DNA of 64,000 nucleotides from Isoetes taiwanensis (GCA_021234155.1 JAJEKV010000046.1:10988818-11052817), one strand, 5' to 3'. Counted from the first letter of the stretch, positions 31,129-41,002 are shown. The notes: generated from the letters alone by a model not told the origin. Program-made: numbers and translations.

Positions 31129-31899
31129 GATGCTTGTCAGGCAAAGTAGAGAGCATCTGAGTTAGGTCAGTGGTTTTGGCAAAAACTTTGTATATAGAAT
31201 CAAATCCTTCAGCAGCTTGGAACTTGAGCAACTTCCTTTGGATATCTGATCTTCTTTCCAAACCATTGATGAAAGCAGTAACTAAAAAAAGGGTTGGGAT
31301 TGTGACTTGTGCTCTTTGGCACCTGCTCATAAATGTGCTAAACCTTTCCTTGTACTGATTCACACTTTCTCCTGCATGTATAGAAAAACCTTGCAACTCA
31401 TTAACCAAATATTTTGGAGCAGCTAAATTACCAAATCTATCCAGGAACTTCTTGACGAGTTCATCCCATGAAGTGGTACCCATTAACTTCTCATAAGTTA
31501 ACCAAGCACCAGCTTCACTCTCTTCTTTGAAACATTTTTCAAACTCTGAAAGCTTGCAGCCTTTCTTGAAACCATAATCCCTGTAATAATCCTCAAATAT
31601 TCTCAAAAATTGTTAGCACTCATAGTGGAATCAAAAGTAGGCAAAGGAACAGGAACATTCAACTCGAATTGGTATGACATGTTTTGAAGCAGGCTAGTTG
31701 AGAAACTTGAAGGCAATGGCCTTTCTCTGCAATGATCTGGTGCATCAATATCTTCTAATGGTTCTTGTTCTGCTGGAAACTTTTGCTTTGGAGCCATGAG
31801 TTCTGAAATCCAGGAATATCTCGGTAGTACCTCCAAGATGTTGACCCTCAACCTGGCTAGAGAGTCAAACACAAGAAGCCAACTTGAATTTATGCTCAA
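31019..31899 (-). pseudogene. Gag of copy B
   Basis: Two overlapping frames (31,899-31,603 and 31,606-31,019) encode the N-terminus (LMAPKQKFPAEQEPLED) and the capsid core (AGAWLTYEKL, SWDELVKKFLDRFGN, LQGFSIHAGESVNQYKERFS, FINGLERRSDIQRKL), a pattern typical of plant Ty3 gag. The frame change is at a run of five T, consistent with loss of one T. A likely start is ATG in ELMAPKQKF. Gag assembles the particle and packages RNA. Disruption by one-base changes in homopolymers leaves open whether the source element is active. Confidence 0.8.
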
Positions 31900-31902
31900 G
31901 TT

Positions 31903-31935
31903 GGGGTTAGAACCTCCAGATCACTTAAGGTGATC
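31903..31935 (-). other. LTR-end hairpin and primer-binding-like site of copy B
   Basis: Reading the - strand, GATCACCTTAAGTGATC (31,935-31,919, 6-bp stem, CTTAA loop) is directly followed by TGGAGGTTCTAACCCC (31,918-31,903). The position, just inside the 5' LTR and before gag, is where a primer-binding site belongs. The matching tRNA would end GGTTAGAACCTCCA; I do not recognise that tRNA. Confidence 0.65.
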
Positions 31936-33527
31936 AGTCTACACAAGAATTTTTCAAAGAAAAAGCTCAAATATCAAGTATTCATACCTTTCCCAATTTA
32001 AGAATATGGAACCTTCACTTAAATCGATGTAGTTCTCATAGATGGATTGATTTTCAAGGTCAAATGATTGTGACTTATGTAGAAACGTTATAGGCATGCA
32101 AGGGAAAAGATCTTGACCAAGTCTGAGTTCTAGTTTGCAAGATATTCGATCTCAAAGTTGAGTCAATTTTTGGTCAATACCAGTCAAAGCCACACACAGA
32201 ACTCATAATTTTGTAACTTGAGTTGCAGAGGGAATTTTTGAGAAATTCCAAAAGTGAGATGAAGTATAGGTCCCAAAGATGAGGGGCATACAATCAAATC
32301 CTATTTTGGATCACTAAAACTATTTTTTTGGCACTGTTTTGTGAGTAACAGTCTAAAATTGTATCAGACAGAATGCAAAAAATGATAAGTAGAGGTTGGA
32401 ATGGTTTTTTCTCGAGCTTTTTGTGCACACAGGCGCAAATGTGATGAGAAATGAGGGGCAAATGGTCATATGCAAGAAAAAATGATGAAATATCTTACTG
32501 TAAAAATGTTTATATGGCAAAACTACTAAAAGATCATGACAGTCAATTTTCTAAGCATTTGGCAGGCAATTTTCATTGATATGAAGGTAATACAAGATGA
32601 ATATAGGTCTCAGGATCATAAGTCAATCATCAAAATATCTCAGAAGGTCATATAATAATTTCATAACAGGAATATCAGTCCAATTTTCTCAAATCGAACT
32701 GTGGAATGCTCAGATACTTCATAAACGTCTTCAGATCATGCTCAGCATGTATCAATGTTGAGGTTTGATGCGTCTGGGCCTTCAAAAACTTCTGTAATTG
32801 TTTTCCCCGGTATATAGATTTGGATTTGATGATTCCGACATCTTAGGACTTAACTTTAGGCTTAATGAGATGCTTATGAGCGGGAATCCAAGAATAGGTA
32901 GTTTTTATAGCTTAGGAATCCAATTCCGGCGTGATTCGAGCAAGTTTCCAGGTTTAAAGTTGCCCAACCATATTTTTCCTGAAATTTCGCGATACGGTGG
33001 CCGTATTTTTGGGAGTATATATATTATACTCAGAATATGCTGTATTTCGAAATTTTGAAAAGCTAGACTATGGTTTAAAAGGTGCCTCATAAAATGGTTA
33101 AGAAGTTTTGATCATTTGAGGCAATGGCAACCCTAATTTTTTGGGAATATGCTAGGTCTAGATACCATGCTTGGAATATTCCATGGGGTATATGGGTAAC
33201 ATGGGTATTTAAGGCACAATGGTGGGCAAAGCAAAATGGATATAAGAAATTTCAAACAAGAATTAGACTAGGGGTATTTGCAAAGGTGTGACATGGGGGA
33301 TAAGAATGAAAAAAAAGGATATGAAATGGGAAGATCATCTTTTGAGAGGGGCAAAAGGCATTAGGAAAAAAGAATTAGGCAAACATGGTGTGATTGGCAA
33401 AGAAGGTGAGCAAGGGGGAGTATAGATATAAGGGAAATATGACTAGGAAAATGCCAAAATGGGGGTAAGAATATGGATAAAAATGACTAGGAGGTGGAAT
33501 CAAATACCATGGGGTCTTCCAAACTTT
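31914..33527 (-). repeat. 5' LTR of copy B
   Basis: It repeats 23,977-25,570 in the same orientation with scattered substitutions and a 14-base extra segment near 32,716. The match to the other LTR stops at 33,527. Because a - strand element has its 5' LTR on the right, this copy drives transcription leftwards. The far right end may be truncated. Confidence 0.85.
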
Positions 33528-33765
33528 GTCTTCCAATCTTCAAAAAGCATCTTCCAATCTTCTCAACCCAGAATCTCATAAAGCATCCTTTGACTACCTT
33601 TGACCTCAAATAGAGTACCTTCCATGGGAGTTGACCTTGAATATTGGTGTAGACCCTTGAAGATTGATGTTGTTTGACCTTCACATCAATGTTGACTACC
33701 AAGCTCTTTTTTATTTGATTTTTCCAAAATGACTTGACCTAACTTTAATACATGAACCAACAGTT
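33528..33765. other. Unassigned spacer between copies B and C
   Basis: About 240 bases rich in TTGACC, TCTTCCAATCTTC and similar words. It holds no gene. It may be remains of an LTR or leader of copy C. Confidence 0.4.
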
Positions 33766-33768
33766 AGT

Positions 33769-34222
33769 ATGTTGCCCTTTGGGGGCAACACTAATCACAC
33801 TCTACACCTCGTGGCATCTTTCATAAGAGGCTTGAGCAGCAGACCAAGAGTACATAGAAAAATGTTGAAAACACAAAAACAAGAAGGATTTGATACCATT
33901 CACAAGGCATTTAACAAGGCCATTGAGATTGTTGATATGCTCTCTTACCTTCCTGATGATCTGCATGTTCCTAATAATCCTTTTTATCCAGATTATGAAC
34001 CAAAATATCTAGGACCTGGTCCTACACCAATCTATGCTCTTCAAAAGGGAAAAAAGAAGCCAAAACTGATGGAAGACTCAGAGAATCCTGTGGCTGATTT
34101 CAAGGCTGAAATCACAAAGGTTTCAGAAGCACTAATGGAAGTAACTAAGCAGCTTCAGGAAATGAAAGTTGTAAGACCTGAAAGGAGAACCTACCCCCGT
34201 GTGCTCACTGCATGAGGGACAC
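33769..34222 (+). pseudogene. Gag C-terminal part of copy C
   Basis: The frame reads LHLVASFIRGLSSRPRVHRK, QKQEGFDTIHKAF, EIVDMLSYLPDDLHVPNNPF and EITKVSEALMEVTKQLQEM. It aligns with copy B gag (FINGLERRSDIQRKL, AEGFDSIYKVF, MLSTLPDKHHV, SKVTEALAELTKQL). The zinc knuckles follow after the inserted LINE at 34,729-34,860. A one-base deletion lies just before the first knuckle. Confidence 0.85.
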
Positions 34223-34728
34223 ACATTCTTCAGATTTTTTTTTTTTTTTAAGGACGTGAGGCTCTTTTTATTGACAAGAACAAAGGCACAATACACAATG
34301 CACAGACAGGAATAAAACCCTAGTGGATAGGCTGACCCAACTAGGCATAAACACCTGTCTATGCATAAGAAGAACACCGTAAATACGTCTGCCAAATTAT
34401 CTCTTTTTTATCTCGTTGCCCTCTCTGTGGCCAACGTGTCGAAACTATTGAACACTGCTTCTTCTTGTGCGATCATCTACGGCTTGCTTGGGAGTGGCTG
34501 TTCACTCTTTTCAGTGTGTCTCTTACTAGCCAGGAGATCCTACTTGCACTTTATCCTCCTGTTTGGCCTAACTTGCGTAAGCGGGCATTTCATCTTGCTT
34601 CTAGTTGGATTTTGTGGTCTATTTGGCAAAGGCGACGTTTGTGTATTTTCCAAGGTGCACATATCTCTGATCAGCAGCTTCTCCATTGTGCTCAACAGAA
34701 GATCACTAAAGCTTAACATTCTTCAGAT
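34223..34728 (-). mobile_element. 5'-truncated, 5'-inverted LINE insertion with 13-bp target-site duplication
   Basis: ACATTCTTCAGAT occurs at 34,223-34,235 and 34,716-34,728 as a target-site duplication. Just inside the left copy is a T run, which is the poly(A) tail of a - strand insertion, preceded (- strand) by a 3' UTR-like segment with CAATAAAAAGAGCC. The right part, about 34,385-34,715, instead reads on the + strand and encodes CPLCGQRVETIEHC...CDHLRLAWEW, the zf-RVT domain at the end of plant LINE reverse transcriptases. A 3' part in one direction and a coding part in the other, in one duplication, is the signature of twin priming. Removing the insertion restores the zinc-knuckle frame of copy C. 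Confidence 0.88.
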
Positions 34729-35770
34729 GTTTGTTGGTACAGACCATGCACCAAGTGTGGTAAGCAAGGACACTATGGTAAGGAATGTCCTATCTGTGCT
34801 TTTTGCAAGGCCACGGGCCACTATGAGGATAAATGTAGTGTAAAAGATTATTTTGCTAGGCAAGACAAAGCAAAAATTGGAGAGCCTAGTGCTTTAGTAA
34901 GATTTGCAGCTGAGCCTGCTATCAGATTTGTGCAAGAAACAGAGAGGCAAGAAGAAATTATGGTTGTGCATACCAGAGGCATGTCAAATCCAAAAAACAA
35001 AGAATTAGTGCATGCTAATGAGGAGGTAAATGTCCACAAAGGTAAATATAATGAAGACAATAGGTTGTACCTCTTCCTTCTTTTCAAAAATTCATCAAGA
35101 AAGAGAAAGAAAATGAGGAGTTTGAGTGTTTGCTAAAAAATTCTAAGATTAGTCTGGATTTACTCACATTGCTAAGAATTGCCCCCTCTTACGGGAAGAA
35201 GATGTTGAGTTTAACTCAAGAAGAGTAGGTCAATTTGTCTCAGGAGGAGCAAGTGGCTTTCACAAATCATAAGAACAAATGTTGATTCAAGATGAGCATG
35301 ATCCAGGTGCATTCACATGTGAGGCTTTAACAAAAGTATTGCTTGATGGGGGATCACCCCTTAATGTGATGCCTCACCATGTTATGAAAATGTGTATGGT
35401 GCTCAAATCTTTTTCTAACTAAAAAATCAATCCCATGGGAATAGTGAGCAAAGTACCAATTGATATTGAAGGAATTATTGTGGCTGCTAATTTTGTGGTG
35501 GTTGCTTTTGAAGGTATAAATGAAAATTCAGATATTTATGACTTACTCTTGGGTAGGAGATGGTTGTCAACAGTGGATGCAAGACCCATATGGTCAAAGG
35601 GTGAATGTACCATAACTAATGGGAGGAAAACAGTCACACTATACAATAAGTTTGGAGAACTGGAAGCCCTTAACTTCATTGAGGAAGATGTGCTAATATC
35701 ATATCACTTTGGTGAGTATGACTCATTGTTCAAACTCAAACAGCAATGCAGAAATTGCCAGTCGAGGTAA
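34729..35770 (+). pseudogene. Zinc knuckles and protease of copy C
   Basis: Directly after the LINE, the second and third CCHC knuckles read CTKCGKQGHYGKEC and CAFCKATGHYEDKC. They are followed by AAEPAIRFVQET and EIMVVHTRGM. After decay around 35.1-35.3 kb the protease has KVLLDGGSPLN (active site DGGS), VAANFVVVAFEGINENSDIY and LLLGRRWLSTVDARPIWS. The same domain order occurs in copy B. Stops at 35,136 and 35,227 break the frame. Confidence 0.82.
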
Positions 35771-35789
35771 TGCCTCTCTAGATCAAATC

Positions 35790-36190
35790 CCTGCATATTT
35801 ATGGTTTGATGGTGGAGTGTCCAAGAAATTAAATGTGGCTTCTTCTGCTGCTATAGTTAAAGATAATTCTAACAAATTATCGGCTAAAGTTGGCAGGGTC
35901 TTTTCTAACATCACCTCTAATATGGCTGAGTACAAAGCTCTCATTGCAGGATTACAAGAAGCTAAACACCTTGGTATTTCTAACTTAGTTATATTTAGAG
36001 ATTTCCAATAGGTATGCAGGCAAATCCTAGGAGAGTATCAAGCAAAGAATGAGGACATGATCACACTAAGAGATTAAGCTTTGAAGGAATTATCAACCTT
36101 TGAGTCTTGGAATCTGCACGTGCCAAGGAAGCTTAATGATGAAGCTGATGCAGAAGTGTCCTGCTTGAGCATCTAGCTGAGGGAGCCATT
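35790..36190 (+). pseudogene. Archaeal/plant-type RNase H (aRNH) of copy C
   Basis: The frame reads YLWFDGGVSKKLNVASSAAI (first Asp), NMAEYKALIAGLQEAKHLGI (Glu) and VIFRDF, where GDS has become RDF but the Asp is kept. After stops, LHVPRKLNDEADAEV holds the last Asp. It lies between protease and RT, as in copies A and B. It is inactive here. Confidence 0.82.
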
Positions 36191-36194
36191 AAAG

Positions 36195-37125
36195 AAGAAG
36201 ATCTTGAAGAAAAGGAATTGCAACAGCTACATCCAATCCTGGTAATCAATGCTAATAGTAAGAAGCAAGTCAAAGAGGTAAAAATTAATAAAAATGGTCA
36301 AGACAGGGTTCTCTATGTTGGAGATATTTTTAGAGATGAGAGAGTCATGGAATTTTTTAATGAATGGAAGGATGTGTTTGCCTGGGACTACAATGAGCTA
36401 ATTGATGTTGATAGGGGTGTGTGTGAATTCGAGATAAAAATTAAAGAGGGAATGAAGCTTGTCATGCAAAAACTCAGAAGAATAAATGTTGCATTGCTTG
36501 ATCTTATCAAGGATGAATTGCATAGAATGAAAGATGCTGGTGTGATAGCAGAGACTGTAAATCCTAAATGGTTGTCATGCATTGTGCCTGTTGACAAAAA
36601 AAAACAAAACCAGAATATGCATTGACTACAGATACTTGAACAAGGCAACTATTAAAGATTGCTATCCTTTGCCCTTCCTGGAAGATGTTCTACATGCTGT
36701 AGCAGGTAAGAAAATGTATTCTTCCTTGAATGGTTTTTCAGGTTTTAATCAAATTAGCATCAAAGAAGAGGATCAGCCCAAGACAGCCTTCATCACACCT
36801 TGGGGCCCCCTGATCCTAAGAAGCCTTTTCAAGCCTACTTGAGTGTAACCAAGAGAGCTATAGGATTAGCATTACTCTAGGAAGACAAAGTGGTCACATT
36901 TGCAAGCAAAATCTGGTCTGACACTAAAATGAGATATCCCAGGCTCGAGAAAAGTGCAGCTGCTCTTATGTTCTTGATTGATAGACAGGGACACCTCATT
37001 CAAAATAGCCACACTCAAATTTTCATGAAACAAAATTCTATATCCCTTTTATTTGCCAAAACCCAAGGCTAAAAAATGCAGGTGGGCATGCAAAGTACAA
37101 ACATATGACATCAATGTCAAAGTGG
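36195..37125 (+). pseudogene. Truncated RT joined to degenerate gypsy RNase H, copy C
   Basis: LHPILVINANSKKQ leads straight into RVLYVGDIF, DVFAWDYNELIDVDRG, RICIDYRYLNKATIKDCY and DQPKTAFITPWG. At about 36,810 the sequence jumps to KKPFQAYLSVTKRAIGLALL, FASKIWSDTKMRY, EKSAAALMFLIDRQGHL and IFMKQNSISLLF. The jump removes about 0.6 kb that in copy B encodes the YLDD box and thumb. The RNase H motifs show VTK for TDA and MKQN for TDH, as in copies A and B. The element ends around 37,125. Confidence 0.85.
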
Positions 37126-37144
37126 TTAACACTAGACCTGTCCC

Positions 37145-37600
37145 TAGGACCATTCCTGATCCATGGACCAGAACTGGCCCACATGATCTCTGCCACTTAA
37201 ATCTATATAACTCACGAAATAAATTTCAATTTTATAATATACTACCATCATTTGATCTTCACTTGTTTCTTAATGCTCTGAGAATTTCAAGACCAATGAA
37301 ATCACATATACCTTGTAGTGATTGCTCAAACGTTGGAGAATTTGGCAGTTTCTGCACCAGTCCAGAACTGCCTTCTTCGATATTTCTAGCATAAAGTGAC
37401 CTAAGCCTTGCTAACGTTGGAGGTATTTGCTTGTTTATCATAAAACACATTGAGTTTTATGTTCCCATGTTTTCTTGCTATCATCTGACATCATTGGAAG
37501 CCGCCAAATCCTATTTTGATCAAAAAAGCTGCTTGAGGTTCAAGAATTATTTCTATCTCATTATAACAAGTTTTGATTTAATTCTTGTGGCCATGAGTTG
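37145..37600 (+). repeat. Dispersed repeat, copy 1
   Basis: It matches 53,425-53,840 in the same orientation with moderate divergence. Shared words in order are CATGGACCA, CCACTTAAATC, TTTCAATTTTATAAT, TCATGACCAATG-like, TCTAGCATAAAG, ATAAAACAC, CATCATCTGAC, AATTATTTCT and ACAAGTTTTGA. It begins just after copy C ends. I cannot assign it to a known element class. Confidence 0.75.
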
Positions 37601-37688
37601 CTAATTATACGAGCTATAGTTTCATAAGTCATGTTAACTTCAATATTTACTAAAAGAATCGACTATACAAAATTCTGGACAAAAGAAT

Positions 37689-38010
37689 TAGCCCTTTATT
37701 CCAAGATCTGGACCGTACATAGCGATCCTCGTTTGTGGGGTATGCATGTACAAATTTTTGTATACTGTATATTAAGGTTTGCAAAATACTATAAGATTTG
37801 AGAGAATGTACTTAATGGTGTTAAATTTGTACATGTATTGTAAATATATTTTTGGGGCTCTCGCTGCCCTACGTAACCCCCCGTGTGAATATGCACCCAA
37901 ACCAAAGGGGGTTTAAGGGGGATTTTAATTTAAATGTGTCAAATGCAATGGTTTGTGTTAATAATGTTAGTTGTGTGTTAACTAAAAAAAATTTTGGCCC
38001 CTTCGGGGCC
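37689..38010 (+). repeat. Inverted-pair repeat ending in a GGCCCC hairpin, left copy
   Basis: It matches the reverse complement of 45,701-46,033. Strongly shared parts are CGTTTGTGGGGTATG, TTTGCAAAATACTATAAGAT, GGGGCTCTCGCTGCCCTACG, CCCCCCGTGTGAATATGCAC and AATGGTTTGTGTTAA. Both copies stop right after a perfect hairpin (GGCCCCTTCGGGGCC here). A short non-coding mobile element is likely; class unknown. Confidence 0.8.
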
Positions 38011-38060
38011 TTAAGGATGGTGTAGATATAGACAATTTAAGTAATTGCAATGACCTTACT

Positions 38061-38128
38061 AGAAATAAAGGGCATGTTTCTGCCATCACTAGTAAGAAAT
38101 AAAGGGCATGTTTCTGCCATCACTAGTT
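38061..38128 (+). repeat. 34-bp tandem duplication
   Basis: AGAAATAAAGGGCATGTTTC followed by TGCCATCACTAGT occurs twice head to tail with one mismatch at the end. The rest of 38,011-38,371 holds no gene that I can see. Confidence 0.9.
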
Positions 38129-38371
38129 AGGTCGGGCAGAATATGCAAAGCTAGAACCATATGGAGGTAGTAGGAAAAAAATATTGCAAATACTTACAGT
38201 AAAATTTGTTTAAAGAGAAGCAATAGAATTGTAAGTAATCACCATAAATGAGATAATAGAATTACAGAATAGACCCTCTAATCCAGCATTTCCATGCGTG
38301 ATGGTGGCTGGATTATAATATAATATGCCTCTGCCCTATTATTCATGAGTGACTTGCCAAGGCAGTCTCCT

Positions 38372-39462
38372 TCAGAAGAAGATACAACAGAGATTTTTGC
38401 CTGGAAACTGGCCATGTATTAATATCAAGGCACCTTCTCTATCTGCTCCAAGTTCATGCACTTGATTGTAATAGTCATCAACAACATAATCCACAACATC
38501 TCCTCTAAACGCAACCTCTCGCCATGTATCTGCCAGAATGTTGTAGGAAAGTATGGTGTGAGCATAAGAATCATAGTGTCCCCTTATTGTGACAAAATGA
38601 ACCACCCCATTATGCACTGTTTTGGTACCATTCTGCAAATTCCCTTCACAGATCATCCCACCATCACTACATTTGCTGTTTGTGCCGCTGCGCCTGGACC
38701 AACTTTCTACATCAGAATCATACACATGTGCCACAAAAGTGGTATCTGGGCAGTCACAATGCATTCACAGTGCTCCTTTGGAAGCTCCCAATAAGAAATC
38801 ACAACTACTTTATACCTAAGCCTTTTGTTGCATGATCTGCAGGAGGAACTTTTAGGGTTCTTATCTACATGCAATGCAACTATACAAGCACTGAAATCAA
38901 GCCTGCAAGATGGAGCTTTGGGTAAGAATATAGACCCGAACCGCCGGTAAGGGAGCAAATCAGAGTATGTTTGCCGGTTGCCAATTCACGTAAAACCCGC
39001 CTCAATATCCATTCGAAAGCAAATGAACAAAGTATCCATAGACAAGACACCAGGGCCAGTGTGCTTAAGCTTAAAGTTTTCATCTGCAAACTTGGCCAGA
39101 TTCTCCTCCCCTTCCATCTCCATGGGTAAAATCCCCTCCTTGGATGATAAAACTAGGGATAATAATGATGAAGAATGCCTTTAAAATGCAAAGCCTTACC
39201 TTTGGATCCCCGCAGAATGCACAGATCCGAGAAAAGCATAATCGAGAAAGGACAGACCATCTCTTAGGATAGTCTTGCAAGTGTTCAGGGGCAACCAAGC
39301 AGAACTAGCAGCGTGAGGGCCAAAGCTATAAGGGAACCTCTCGCAAATGATCGCCATATCTCTCAGATCGAGGAAACCCGTAAGGGGTACAACATTTTCG
39401 CACTTATGGGCTCCGCCCGAATTGGCTAGGCTGGACCGAGGAAGACTATGATGGCCAGCCAT
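38372..39462 (-). pseudogene. F-box/kelch-like protein remnant with one intron
   Basis: From 39,462 (MAGHHSLPRSS) the frame includes LRDMAIICERFPYSFGPHAA and AWLPLNTCKTILRDGLSFLD, resembling an F-box-type N-terminus. A GTAAGG donor lies at about 39,201. The second exon reads ENLAKFADENFKLKHTGPG, MDTLFICFRMDIEAGFT, an in-frame TGA, then YSDLLPYRRFGSIFLPKAP and RYKVVVISYWELPKEHCE. A frameshift near 38,750 leads to FVAHVYDSDVESW and TILSYNILADTWREVAF, typical of beta-propeller/F-box-associated domains. F-box proteins recruit substrates to SCF ubiquitin ligases. One stop and one frameshift indicate a pseudogene; family assignment is by general resemblance. Confidence 0.55.
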
Positions 39463-40009
39463 CGGTACAAGTTGCGATGCGCGAGTAAATGCCCTAAATT
39501 CGCCGGTGCAGATGTTGTTTTTTTACATTTCGGAAAACAGACCGAACCGAGTCAAAGGGGATAGATCCAGAGAATTATATCGTAAAATGTGCAAAGATTA
39601 TTAACCCAGTGACACATATGTTCCAGAGCTCGGAAATTGTCCACGTTTTTAGGAACCGCATTACCATAGAGCCCCATAACCCACGCGACCGGGCCGCCTT
39701 CCCATTGATTTCCACATCAAAATAAGCCTTGTGTGTGTGTGTGCCTTCGTTTTGTAAAATTTCGACCAGAGCCACCGCAATGTTACAGCCAAGCTCCAGA
39801 AGCAACCTCGGCTCCAGAAGGCCTAGCCTAAATGCACGAATTTTCAGAAAGAAGCTACATACAGGAGTTGTCCACGAATTTTTTGACCTTAGATGCTTTC
39901 CACGAGGCTTGCATGTCCAGCCCTAAAATACAAAGAGGGCTTTTCTTCTGAGCCCTTGGATGTTGAACTATTGAAAAAAAAAAGCTAAATCAACGACTAA
40001 GAAATGGTG
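39463..40009. other. No gene seen
   Basis: About 550 bases without a convincing ORF. A (TG)8-type microsatellite lies at about 39,729-39,744. Confidence 0.5.
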
Positions 40010-40118
40010 CACTCTAGATGTACGCATTAGTACATCCATTCGAATACGCCATGAAATCTTAGGAAAACCTTTGTCAAAAGCGTACAAAAACACAAAGAAA
40101 ACCCCCTGTTATTATGCT
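40010..40118 (-). repeat. Inverted-pair repeat flanking the LINE, left copy
   Basis: The reverse complement matches 43,527-43,638. Shared parts in order are GCATtATAACAGGGGGTTT-like, CTTTTGTATTTTTGTAC-like, GGCGTATTC, GATGTACT and ATCTAGAGTGC. The pair encloses the LINE at 40.5-43.5 kb. These may be short mobile elements or remnants of a larger inverted duplication. Confidence 0.7.
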
Positions 40119-40431
40119 ACATATTGCCATATGGGTAATAGATGATGCATTCTATTTATATCTACATAGAACATAACTCTTATCAACTTACATATAGTGT
40201 AACTAGGGTATAACCATGCATATTTGAATGATCTCTGCAAATCTTTTGGCACCTAACTTTTGGCCTTAGATTCCCTGAGACTTTGAGCAGCCTTTTAAAT
40301 TGGAATTATGATTAGATCTTATTTTGCTCACAAATGGCATCATTTTTTCTGAGGCATTCTTTTTCCTGATTTGGAAAAGCAGTGATAATCTTGTGTTCAG
40401 GCTTTGTTATTGAAATTTTCTTACACAGAGT

Positions 40432-40463
40432 GGTTGCCTTAAGCAACCTGGAGGTTCTAAGCC
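40432..40463 (+). other. LTR-end hairpin plus primer-binding-like site (family 1 type)
   Basis: GGTTGCCTTAAGCAACC (hairpin) is followed directly by TGGAGGTTCTAAGCC, nearly identical to 6,771-6,802. The similarity continues for about 35 bases (CCATTGAGGTTG, GTTTGCC, CCTTCAACA) and then stops at the LINE. It is the only trace of a family 1 element start here; the sequence upstream does not match the other LTRs. Confidence 0.6.
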
Positions 40464-40537
40464 ATTGAGGTTGAATGTTTGCCAGGAATACCTTCAACAG
40501 TGTCTTATGGGGGGTGGAGTGGAAGATTATTAGCCAC

Positions 40538-40975
40538 TCAAGCCCAAATCAGCATATCCATCTCCTTAAGATGAAACCTGTCGCGGAACCATTGCCAAGA
40601 TGCCAGCCGACCATCATAGTACCAATCTTCTAAAGAGCAGACCTCATGCTGTGTCCACCTACGCTGAATTTGGGGATCAATATGTGAGGCAATTATGTAT
40701 GCCATCGTATTTGGGGAGAGTAGGATCCACCATGGTGGTGCAGACAATTGAACACATGCTAAGGCATCAATTTTAAACAATGGGAGAACATGCTCCCAAG
40801 CTCGTAGAAGGCCTTCGAGGAAAGGTGAGGCATGGATATATGGTTTGATATCAAAAAATAGTGCCCAGGGTAGCTGCACAGGGACTGTCGGTTTATGAAA
40901 TATGATTGAGTGAGACAAAGACTGATAAACCAGGAGCATGCCAGGAGAATCGATCTCGTTCCTACGAATTTTTCA
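40538..40975 (-). pseudogene. LINE C-terminal region
   Basis: ASPFLEGLLRAWEHVLPLFK, LACVQLSAPPWWILLSP and VCSLEDWYYDGRLASWQWF are typical of the part of plant LINE proteins between RT and the zf-RVT domain. The frame ends with a stop at 40,538 and no zf-RVT follows. Confidence 0.65.
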
Positions 40976-41002
40976 AATGAACTTGGAGATGAGAACTTTG
41001 GT

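Larger units (their letters stand above)
23977..33527 (-). mobile_element. Ty3/gypsy retrotransposon copy B (family 1), nearly complete with both LTRs
   Basis: Direct repeats at 23,977-25,570 and 31,914-33,527 flank a - strand internal region. Read 5' to 3' this gives: primer-like site, gag, three zinc knuckles, protease, archaeal-type RNase H, (inserted segment), reverse transcriptase, degenerate gypsy RNase H, integrase. The two LTRs differ at a few percent of positions by eye, so insertion was fairly recent. Known defects are single-base indels in T and A runs of gag, an in-frame TGA in the aRNH, an insertion of about 0.4 kb before RT, and a break between RNase H and integrase. The LTR ends do not show a clear TG...CA pair. 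Confidence 0.9.
33766..37125 (+). mobile_element. Ty3/gypsy retrotransposon copy C (family 1), truncated
   Basis: The + strand contains the second half of gag, zinc knuckles (split by a LINE insertion), protease, aRNH, first part of RT, and gypsy RNase H remnant. No LTRs or integrase are attached. RT is interrupted at about 36,810, where TPWG (RT) joins directly to DPKKPF-like RNase H sequence, so the YLDD region is deleted. It lies head to head with copy B, 240 bases away. Confidence 0.88.

Noticed and set aside
31919-31935. LTR-end hairpin read as a tRNA-Leu(UAA) anticodon arm (5-bp stem, 7-base loop CTTAAGG)
   Set aside because: No D-arm, T-arm or acceptor stem flanks it in any copy, and the loop lacks U33 in the other orientation. 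The structure is better explained as an LTR-end hairpin.
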